Positions 10,625-20,257 of a stretch of DNA of 64,000 bases are shown one piece after another. The notes under the pieces were generated by a model. It ran no database searches. It saw only the letters and a list, made by a program, of their open reading frames with translations, and was not told where the DNA came from. A program made the translations under genes and the position numbers. Source of the DNA: Dacryopinax spathularia (lineage: Eukaryota > Basidiomycota > Dacrymycetes > Dacrymycetales > Dacrymycetaceae); the NCBI GenBank assembly GCA_037974965.1, contig JBBPFI010000018.1, forward strand, positions 186,001-250,000, given 5' to 3'. Position 1 is the first letter of the stretch, and the number at the start of each line of letters is the position of its first letter.

Positions 10625-13600
10625 ATGCCGAAGGAGCAGTCGGCACATGGTTCCCTGCGTAGCAGGAAACCATATGACAGGCCGCCACCAAAAGCACCAC
10701 CGACTCATCTCTCAAAACGACCGCATGCACCGTCTCCCCTTCGCGGTGGTGGCATAGGACGAAGCACGAGTCTACTTGGTAGCCTCGCGCGACTGGTCAG
10801 CAATCCGCTGGGATGGCTACGAGGGACCGACGATGTTGCCGAGGAGGGAGCGGACGAAGGGGACATGGAGCTTGAGGCAGAGGAAGGGGGATTCGCCGAC
10901 TCTTCGAAGGGGTATGATACTCAGTCGGGACCACCTAAAGCGCAACCCAAGCGTCGACCAAGCGATGGGGCAACGCTTCCGGAAGATAACCGTCGAAAAC
11001 GACTGCGACTTTACAGTCCACCCCGAGCAGGGCCGTCACACGGGGGTTATGGGGACGTCCCTGATTTGGCCACTTCGTTGGCGAAGAAGAGAGATCCGGC
11101 TAGGAAGAAGCAGCCAAGTGGCGAGCTGATGCCTCCTCCACCGGCGCCCACCGCTTCATTGCATGATCGCTATGATCCTCGACACGGACGTGCCGACTCA
11201 AGATCTCACTCCGTAGACATGGATCAGACGGACGTAGGTCCTACCCCAAGTCGCGTACATCGCCACGATTACCATAGCTCTCTCATGGAGAGTATCACAC
11301 CACGGAGTCCTGATGCTGTAAGTCCCATTTAGACGCATATATGCACGAAGCTCAACGAATTTCAGCGTTTTGGTCGCACCCCGCGCACTCCTTTTGGACG
11401 CGCCGGTTCCGTTCAGCCTTCGAGTTCTGTACTTCGTCCTGACGCTGCGAGTGGATCTGTTTTCCGCCGAGAAGGGAGCATGCTGAGTGATAGGATGAGT
11501 GATGTGATGAGCGTCGATACTATTCGGACATCTCAGATGGAAGATGGTCATCGACGGCTTACCGCGTCTGCACACCACGAACCACATGGTAAGCAGCTCC
11601 TGCCTCTATCGACGACCATATTTGGTGACGCTTTCTCTAGCCCCTCGTCAACCTGCCAGCCTTGGGCCGGACAGTGCGGAAGCCATCCTACGTGCCCTAG
11701 AGTCTTTCCGCACTCCACTTTCCAGCAGTCGTGCGCCTGTCCTGCCAGCTTCGCGGATCAATGTTCCTATCCCGGACAAACACAAGCTAGGGGCACCCAG
11801 CCCTTATGCCCGTCCATTCAGGCGCCGGGTGGGGGATACCACCTCTCCGTCGAAATCAAAGGATGCAGCACCCCGCGAGAATGACTTACCGAAACCTAGC
11901 AAGGGAAAAGAGAGAGCAGACGAAGGAGGATCAGAAAAGGACACTGCGATGGTGACCGATGAGCCTTCTGAAGAGAAATGTGAGTATCGCCTGTGGGTGC
12001 GTTATTGAACGTGTCTAACCGAGATTTTGTGAAGCACGCGATGCCCAGAAAACTGAGCCAGAGCCATCTACCGCAAAACCGGACAAGACGAAGGATGCAG
12101 ATACCAATAAGATCGCCATTGACAAGGCTCGGTCCCCCGCTCAACCCGCCACAACGCTTGCGCCCTTGCCCATACCATCTGGACCGATGATACCGATACC
12201 CAAAGTCGCCTTACCTGCCGTACCTGCTCCCGCTGGGACGAGCGATGACACGGGATTCAAGGTCGTTGACTCATACGATACCAAGGGCAAGTCTAGCCTG
12301 CGCGTCGCGAAGCAGGCTATTACCCGGCGCCACGAATCCGCGGCAGGGAGCGAGCGGAAGAAAGCCGAAGGACAAGGGCAAGACGCTGCACGTCCTGCGA
12401 AGCGTGGCACCAATGTCTTCAAACTGCCGGATGACGACGACGACGAGGATATTGCTGAGAAACCAGAGGCCCCGGCTACTTCTGCTAATCTACCTGATCC
12501 AAAAACTGTGGCTGAGTGGTTCAAACCGCCTTCCACGGCGACGGCTAGCTCGGACGTCGCCGTAAAGCCTGTCGTTGAGCCGAAGGACTTTTTCAAAGAG
12601 TCGTTAGCTCGTCTTGAAAACAAGGTGAGTTTCCATGCCTGCTTGTCATGATGCTTGACCAACATTACGGCAGGCCTCGCCATTGCCTCCTGTACCTGCT
12701 CTGTTCGGTGCTATGTCCGGAACTTCCGCGCCAACTTCTCTCGTCTTCAATGCTAATATTTCTGGCTCACAACCTACGATACAATTTGGCGCTCCGAAAA
12801 CAGATGCGGTCACATCGAAGGCTCCTACTGCCCCGACATTTGGCAGCGGCCCGTCTCCATTCCAACTCGCTCCGCCGAAGCCTGCAGATGCGCAGCCGTC
12901 AGCCCCAGCAGCTACTGGGTCATCGCCGTTCCAGCCACCAGCTCAATTTGGCTCCTCTAAGCCTGCTGATACGACGCCGAAGCCCTCACTTGGCGCCGGC
13001 CCTTCCCACCTTGACTCCATCCTTAAGGCGTCCTCAGCGCCTTCCACTCCTCCTGCAGCAACCACCAAACCTTCCGAGCCTCCCAAGTTTACCTTCACGA
13101 AGCCAGCAGATACAACAGCCGCCGAGACGACGACGCCTGCAAAACCCATTTTTGGCACCAGCCCGTCCCCCTTTGGTAGTGCAACGTCTTTCGGTGCGTT
13201 TAGTGCGCCCCAGCCAAGCGAAGGGGCGACCTCCACCTCAGGGGCGCCGACTCCTATCACTTTCGGCAAGCCCTCCGGTGCCCCAGCCTCCGCAGGCACG
13301 AGTACCTTCTCGTTCGGAGCGCCAGCTGCAGCAAATACAGGTGGCAATTCCAATGCGTTGCAACCCGCGGCAGAATCGAAACAGCCTTCCGCCACGCTTG
13401 GTTCCGGCCCCAGTCCATTTGGAGTTCCCTCTAACCCCACAACACCTAGCCCTGTGAACGGGGTGGAGGCGCCAAAACCCAGTACAAGTAGTACTCCCGC
13501 CTTTGGGAGTGGTTTTGGTGCTGGATCTTCCGCCTTCACATTCAAGCAACCCGCCAGCAACGATAGCAAGCCGGCCGCATTTGGCACGGCTCCGCCCTCC

Positions 13601-14635
13601 TGGAACGCCTTCGGCCAAGTCAACGAGGCGAAGAAGACTGGCGGGGAAGAGAAAACTGAAGTAAAGCAGGCTAACGGATTCGGCGGATTCGGATCAAGCT
13701 TCGGCGCTGCGACGAACACTGCGAATTCGTCACTGACGTCCGGCACCAATACACTGGGGCTTACCACTGCTTCGGATGCCTCGACATCGAAACCAGCGTT
13801 CTCCTTGTTTGGGGCAGGGGAGTCCAAGCCTGCACCTACTTTCGGAAGCGCAGCCTTCGGGGCGCCTGCCCCTGCCAACGCTGCGGCTCCGGTCTCCACT
13901 GACGCCGAGAAGCCAAAGACGCCACCACCCACTAATGCTCCGTCGCCAGATAAGATGGAGACCAGCCCAGTACGTGAGCCAAAAGTTGATCCTATGGGTT
14001 CTGCTGCTGCCACCACGACCCCGAGTGGCGCGCCTGCAGCCAAGCCCATCTTCCCTACTTTCGGCCTCAATCCCCCGACGACGAACCTGTTCGGCAGCCA
14101 GCCGACTGCAACTCTTACGCCCGCTCCCAACAAGGAAACCGGTGCGCCGGCAAATCCATTCGGAGCAGCGACATCTGGTTCGACCTTCTCATTCAATTTT
14201 GGCGGTAGCAATCCAGCACCAAATCCGTTCGCCGGGGCCTCCGCAGGAGGCTCGATTTTTGGCAACCCTTTCGCGAAGTCCGCCACCGAAACTGCTGGCG
14301 CAAGTGCCCCAGCGGTTCCGACTTTTGGGGCGCACCCGTCGGTTGGCACACCTGAACGACCGCAGTCTTCAGGGTTTACGTTCGGCGCACCCGCCACAAC
14401 TGGATTCACGTTCGGTGCCCCGGCAGCTCAGCCATCTCCATTCGGTGGCAGCTCGACCGGACTTCCGAGCGGAACGCCCCCGCTGACGTTTGGCGTCCCC
14501 GGTCCAAGCGCAGACGGGACAGGCACCCCTGGCCTGCCCTCCCCCGCAGTGAGCGGGAGCTTCAACCTGGGCGCTGCGGACCCCGGCACCGGAAGGAAGG
14601 TAAAAGCACTCCCTAATCGTCGGAAGAGGATGTAA
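10625..14635 (+). CDS. FG-repeat nucleoporin, Nup1/Nup153-like
   Basis: Five exons (10625-11317, 11366-11588, 11641-11979, 12035-12624, 12674-14635) give 1,268 residues. The N-terminus (residues ~38-60) holds an amphipathic stretch, SLLGSLARLVSNPLGWL, resembling the membrane-binding helix of Nup1/Nup60-type basket nucleoporins. A basic middle region with bipartite-like RRKRLRLY follows. The final exon is a ~600-residue disordered domain rich in FG, FxFG and PxFG motifs (for example FSFGAP, FGSGPSPF), which form the permeability barrier and bind karyopherins. The protein ends in a basic tail, LPNRRKRM. Assignment to the nuclear basket is inference from the amphipathic helix; FG nucleoporin status is firm. 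A long minus-strand open frame opposite the last exon is a compositional shadow. Confidence 0.85.
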
Positions 14636-14881
14636 CCGTTGCTCCCTATATGCTCCTTATGCCCCATGCTTCCCTTGCTCATGCGTAGTCTTCCTTCCAC
14701 ACTTCCCGGCCACTTCCCATCTTTCACATGACTAGTCCTAGTCCGTTCTTCATCTTGGTGTAAACCTCCCAACATAGTTCTTACATACTCTCACACGAAA
14801 TGCTACATTAGTCCCAACCATCTATGTCCCCGCGCCCTCCGTTCCAGAGTCTTACAGCACCCTCTGAATAAATTGCGGAGG

Positions 14882-16501
14882 CTACGGCTCCGGCGACGGC
14901 CTAAACTCCCCCCTCTCAAGCCTCTCCCTCCCCTCCCTCATCCCCCTCTCCACAAGCTCACAATACCTACCAGGCCACTGCTGATGCAGCGCATGCCCCG
15001 TCCCACTCCACACGACCAGCTCAGCATCCGGCATCATCTCCTTCAAGTAATACGAGTTCCGGGGCGAGACGAGGTTGTCTTCGTCCCCCGTTAGGATTAT
15101 TATCTTGGGGATTTGGCGGGAGATGTGGTGCAGGCGGGAGGGGGAGACGTAGTGCGTTAGGGCGGCGGCCATTTGGGAGAGGGAGCCGGTGAGCGTTTGT
15201 TTGCGCGTTAGGCGGGCGCGGGAGATTATTTCCTGGGGGGGAGGGGGGGTGTTAGTATCGTCGTACTTCTTATGCATCTCTGATCCACCGCAAGATAAAC
15301 CAGAAAGTATGGTCTGCCCCCTGCCTCCCATGAGGAGGAGCAGGAGGAGCAAGGAGAGGGAGGAGAGGGAAATGAAGCAGGTGAAGCAGGTGAAGCAGGT
15401 GTAGCAGGACCAGGGGCAAGAGGCCGAGAAAAGGCGAGCAAACGCACCTGCTTCATAACATCCCGATTCGTCCTCCCTCCCTCAGCAGGCTCACCCTCCG
15501 CAGGTTTATCCAGCCAGGAAGAAGGAAAGATCATGTCGACCGCCATGGAGCTGAGCGCGTCGGGGTCTTTTGTGAGTGTCATCCGGGCTAGGGTGGAGGT
15601 GCCTTTCCACTGTGGTTTGGGGGGTTAGATGGCTTCCTCAGGACAGGAGGAGCGAAGGGCAGGGGAGGAGGAAGGACAAGACAGGGAGGAGGGCAAGGGA
15701 GGGCAGGAAAGGGGGTTGGGAGGAAAGGTGGGGAGAGGCGACGACGGGATGAGGAAGGGCCGCCCGGGAGAGGTGGGGATGACGAAGGAGCAGCGAGCAT
15801 GAGGGAAACAGGGAGCGGACAGTGGAGAAGAAAACGAGGCAGAGAGAGGGAGGGAAAGGGACGCACAGGAGCCATATTATACCACGGGTTCCTAGCGCCC
15901 GCAGTCGTCACCGACAAAAGGAGGGAGATGACTCTCTCCGGTATCATATCCACCAGCTCTACACCCACCCATCAGTACCTGCTCAACCCTTCGCAAAGAA
16001 GCAGCCAAATCCAACGCACCAAGAGCGATCATCCCCCCCAAAGAAATCCCCACGACATGCAAACTCCTCTCCTCCCTCCACCCAAGATAGTCCAACAACG
16101 CCCTCGCGTCCTCCGCCATCCCCCTAGTAGTATACGGGCCCCTAGGCGCCTCCGAGTGCCCCACACCGCGGTTGTCGAACACCAGCACTGAGTACCTCGG
16201 GTCCCGGGAGAAATGGTTTACTTGAGGCGCCCAGGAGAAGGAGGTCGAGTTGAGGCCCATTATTAGGACGAGCTTTTCGGGCCCGGTGCCGTGCTGTTCT
16301 GCACCATGGCATCGTATTAGCACGCATTCTCCTGAGGCCCGAGCGGATAGAGTGGCGATGGGATGGAGGGGACGCACCGAAATAGAGCGCATGAGACTCG
16401 GTTATCCCGTCCTGTAGCGTTACAGGGCAGAGTCCCCTCTTTACGCGGGTAGAAGGGTCGAAGTAGGTCGACCAGTCTTCAGAGAACTCGCGTTTTGCCA
16501 T
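14882..16501 (-). CDS. Alpha/beta hydrolase fold protein
   Basis: Five exons (16501-16378, 16298-16020, 15958-15867, 15609-15448, 15232-14882) give 335 residues. The fold signatures are in order: oxyanion/HGxx-type strand LVLIMGLN, DNRGVGHSEAP, nucleophile elbow GISLGGM (Ser), acid region TGDEDN and catalytic His in GTGHAL near the C-terminus. This is a complete Ser-Asp-His set. The sequence resembles fungal hydrolases annotated as epoxide hydrolase/esterase-like. The substrate cannot be read from the sequence, and no signal peptide is evident. Two introns are unusually long for this region (257 nt at 15610-15866 and 215 nt at 15233-15447). Their mRNA strand is strongly pyrimidine-rich, and the second contains repeated GAAGCAGGT units on the plus strand. 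Confidence 0.85.
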
Positions 16502-16933
16502 CTTCGTCTCGTTCTCGCTCTTATAGTGCGGAGTCTACTGTGGGTGCCTCTTGAACTTGAACTGTGAGTGGTTTGTGGATCGATCGAGGGAGTCTTGTTC
16601 CTGGGCCAGATGTCTAGGTGTTGCGTAGTCCAATAGATGAGGTATGGATGTTGGTCGTCCAAGACAACACCCCTTGTCTGATCGTCGCACACGCTGATCA
16701 GAGTCGTCTGATCGAGCGTCTGCGACTGCACGCTATGGTACGATACGTAACGACCAACGTGTGTGCGTCACCCCGGCCAGCGAGCGTATCTCCGTGCCGA
16801 TCAGTTAGGGGGATCGGCATGGGGTCCCTATTCGTGAGCGCTAACCTTAGACGCCCGTCCCTTACACTCTCTCCCTCACTTTACCTGCTCACCTTGCACT
16901 GCTAGAAGGTTACCAAGAGCGAGCCACAAGAAG
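16502..16933. other. Divergent promoter region, hydrolase / Bmt2
   Basis: About 430 bp between two divergent starts. No open frame is supported, and it presumably contains both core promoters. Confidence 0.4.
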
Positions 16934-18239
16934 ATGCCGCCTAACAAACGCGTACGAAAACGACCTATCACCGCCCCTTCCCCCTCCCACTCCACTCGTC
17001 CAACTCTATCCAAAGAAGTATCAGTCTCAGCCTCCCTGACCCGCAGCACAATCCGGCGCTTCCACCTCCTCCTGAAAGAAAAATCCCGGCTTCTCTCCCC
17101 GCGCTCCTCCTCTTCCTCCTCTTCCTCCTCGACTTCCCATGCTGTGACTAAAGGTAGTGGGGCTGCAAGCACCTCCACGAGGCTGGAAGAGATAGAGGCT
17201 GAGATCGAGGCGATGGGGGGGTTGGAGGCGTATCAGGCTATGTCGGCTTTGGGGCAGTCGAAAGAAAGGGGAGGGGGGAGCGAGAAAGTCTTAATTGGGT
17301 GGCTCAAAGAACTCGGTCTCGGTCCCTCTTCCTCTGCCTCTTCCTCATCCTCCTCAAACCAACGCAAAGCACCACTCGAGTGAGTCCCTCTTCCCCTTCT
17401 CTCCTCGGCTCGCGTTTCCCCTCGCGAACCTGGCTGATGAGACGAATTATGGAGGCTATTGGAAGTCGGCGCCCTCCGCCCAGACAACTACGCCCCCCAC
17501 CACCACTGGATCCACTGCCACCCCATAGACCTCCACTCCCGTCACCCCGACATAAAAGAACAAGATTTCCTCACTATGAGCATTGGCGAGAACGGGGAGA
17601 GGTGGGATGTAGTCAGTTTGAGTTTGGTGTTGAATTTCGTGCCTGATGCGAGGGACCGAGGTGCGCCTGTTTTCCTTCATTCTTCCCTTCTTGCTTCCTT
17701 CCTTCTGCGAAACCCGTCCATCCCCGTTCCCTTACGTGCTTCCCTCCACTTCTGTCCAATTATGGAAGACGAAGGAGCGAGGCATCCTGCGATAATTATT
17801 GGATGTTGGTATTAATACGTCCTCCCCAGGCCGGATGCTCTCCCTCGTCCATTCCTTCCTTCGCCCCCAGCGCGCAAGCTACCTATTCCTCGTCCTCCCC
17901 CTTCCCTGCGTCCTCAACTCGCGTTTCCTCACCCCGGAGCACCTAGAGCGGTTGATGGAAGCGGTGGGGTTCAAGTTGGTGAAACGGAGGTGGAGGGAGA
18001 GGGGGGGAAAGGTGGCGTATTGGTTGTGGGAGAAGGTTGGGAGGGAGCGAGCCGAGGTAGGCGAGCGAGCTGTGGGCGAGGGGCAGGATCGAGGCCAGGG
18101 GGAGGATCAGGACCGGGGGGAGGAGCGGAAGAGGGGTGCTGGAGGGGGAGGAGCTGGGGGAGGAGAGTTTGCGAGGAAGAAAGTGCTGAGGGAGGGGAAG
18201 GGGCGGAATAATTTTGCGATTCTTTGGGATGGGAGTTGA
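16934..18239 (+). CDS. bmt2: 25S rRNA (adenine-N1) methyltransferase Bmt2-like
   Basis: Three exons (16934-17379, 17455-17660, 17830-18239) give 353 residues. Family features are GGLEAYQAMSALGQS followed by a glycine run and the segment WLKELGLG. Then come the SAM-binding strand LLEVGAL, IDLHSRHPDIKEQDFL and DVVSLSLVLNFVPDARDRGRML. This order is characteristic of Bmt2, which methylates N1 of a conserved adenine in helix 65 of the large-subunit rRNA in the nucleolus. The N-terminus is basic with a poly-Ser linker. The C-terminal ~70 residues carry a Glu/Gly/Arg-rich insertion before the conserved KGRNNFAILW ending. The second intron (169 nt) is long for this window. Confidence 0.88.
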
Positions 18240-18979
18240 TGGGCATTGGGCATTGATGGGCGCTGACGGGCCAACGGCCGAGGAACGATCGAGGCACAGT
18301 ATGTCTCTCGTGTGCACTGGTGAGCTCTCGGTCGCTCTGTTGTGCACTGTACTGTATGGTGCTGCACGCTACTGCTAGGAAGGGCGGTGTTACGTTCGCG
18401 GTATAGGACCTGCAGCCCGCTTATCCCTCGTATCCCTCCGGGCTATCGCGTACTCCCAAAGTACGGTAGACGGTGCAGCGCTGCAACTTCCAATCTACAC
18501 TACCTAGACTGGGGATACGCACGCACTGCGCATACACGGCGTCTCTCATCCTTCGCAGGACCAAGACCTCCCTCTAGAATCCAGATCTAGTTCGAAATGC
18601 GGCAGAAATAGCCCAACGTCCAGAATACTGTAATGTCCCACAAGCTGGTGGGGGTGCTGAGACCTAATCAACCCTAATCCAGCCGGCGGAAGCTGCGAAC
18701 CCGCCTAACAGTACTAGTGGACACTGGAATGTTGGCCCGACGTGATCTTGATGTCTCTGACAGATTATGACGCGTTCTGCAAAATGTTGTCTGGCCCGAT
18801 ACGGCGATCGCTGTTTCGCTCCGCCATTGGCACGTGTTTAGCGATCTGGACGAGCCTTCGTCCTCTTCGCTGCTGCATCTTGCTGCCCAACCCCTACCGT
18901 AGCTCCGACTCCTCCTCGCGGTATGACTCATACATCAACTCTACCCCGAACCACCATTACCACCACCACCTGCCCAACC
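18240..18979. other. Intergenic region between Bmt2 and the RPA1-N-like gene
   Basis: About 740 bp with no supported gene. It should contain the terminator of bmt2 and the promoter of the downstream small gene. An in-frame upstream ATG at 18923 could extend that gene by 19 Thr-rich residues. Confidence 0.4.
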
Positions 18980-19608
18980 ATGGCCAACCCACAAATCAAC
19001 CCCAACACCTGTCATACACTCCTCCAAGGCACGCACGACGCCTGGTACGGCATAGTCCAAATCATCAGCATTGAACACTTGAAGCGGTACAGTCCGTACG
19101 AGCCTGATCAGTACTGGTGCGCTACCATCCCTCTTCGGCCTCCAACCCAACCCTATGACCACTAATACCACCAAATGTCGTGCGTTTCGTTGCGCCGTTA
19201 GTGTGGAGATTAGTGATGGGAGGCACTATCTCCCCGCTGCTCTGGCCCCTAGCCTCAACCGCCTGATCCGGTCTGGAGAGCTCCGGGCGCTTATGGGAGT
19301 AAGAGTGGAGGGTTATACGAGGATGCTGCTCAAATCCGGCAAAGTGTATGCGCCCCTATTTCTTCTATTACTCTCAACTGCTCTGATGAGTAAAACGTCT
19401 GGGCAGGACGATCATCCTCAACAAGCTTACACCGCTGGAAGAATGGGATGAAGTGATGGGGAACCCGGAGTTGCTGGAGATGATGGTGCATGGGGATGCT
19501 TCGCTTGGCGAGAGGGACCCGGCTGAAGTGGCTATCGGACTCCCTTGGGCAGACGTCGAGCCGTTCGATCCGGTGTCGTACCGTACCATCTATGCTGCTA
19601 CTGCATGA
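18980..19608 (+). CDS. Small stand-alone protein resembling the RPA1 (Rfa1) N-terminal OB domain
   Basis: Three exons (18980-19116, 19202-19345, 19407-19608) give 160 residues. The pattern fits the Rfa1 N-terminal OB fold (DBD-F): an opening GIVQIISIEHL, then ISDGRHYLPAALAPSLNRLI, GVRVEGYT and TIILNKLTPLEEW. This corresponds to the family's SDG...L..LI..G.I......YT......iIILnle pattern. In RPA70 this domain mediates protein interactions at replication and damage sites. Here it is encoded alone, with no DNA-binding OB folds downstream. The ATG at 18980 has a strong context (ACCATGG). The second intron join requires the GTATGC donor at 19346, which restores the frame exactly. It could instead be a distant OB-fold protein of other function. 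Confidence 0.58.
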
Positions 19609-20257
19609 GCGAACGCCTGGCCATGTATAGTTGTTACCAAGCAAGTCGAGCTGTAAATTAGTCGGGACGCGAATCGGGCAAGGAGGGGTTTTGCTGTATA
19701 ACCAGTAGCCAACTACTGAGAGGAGTAGACGGTTTTGTACGTGTGTATGATTTTTGCGCATGATGAGGGTATGATACTAGTACATGCAAACAAGAGAAAA
19801 CGCGACCGAGAGAGCCCAAACCAAACCGTATCGAACCAAAGCGAACCGAGACAAGTTAGTAAGATCAACCAGGCCAATATCCGCCCACATCCAAAAACGA
19901 AAATTAACAAGATCAACCTCCATACGACACGTTCCGCGTTCTCCATATCGTGGGTAGACAAGAAAGGGATATGAAATAGAGTAGGATAGCATACTAAAGG
20001 ATATAGGGGAGATCGATAGTCGGTAATCGTGCTCAGCCTGTGAGCGTCGTATCGTGCATCGGAGAGGAGGGTGGAGGAGAAAGCGAGTCAAGCTGTCTTC
20101 TCTTCCCGAGGGTCCAGTGGGTGGTAATGATACATTTTGGTGCGATCAATCCACTTGCTCTTGCGGTCTTCCATTCTGGATTCGTATGCGAGTCCTCGAA
20201 CTTCCGTCGTTGTTGTTCGGTGAAACATGTCGAGCCAGACGGTAAGGGCAGGGTCGA
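19609..20257. other. Convergent intergenic region
   Basis: About 650 bp between the ends of two convergent genes. It is noticeably A/T-richer than its neighbours, with repeated 'aaccaaacc/aaccaaagcgaacc' runs at 19815-19850. No gene is supported. Confidence 0.4.

Noticed and set aside
12943-14409. 488-codon open frame on the minus strand opposite the nucleoporin
   Set aside because: It mirrors the FG-repeat exon; its Gly/Ala/Val/Pro composition follows from the GC-rich repeats of the real gene, and no splice or domain evidence supports it.
15939-15968. Very short (~20 nt) intron in the alpha/beta hydrolase after the nucleophile helix
   Set aside because: Too short to splice; a 61-nt intron at 15959-16019 restores the conserved ELVDMIPERV sequence instead.
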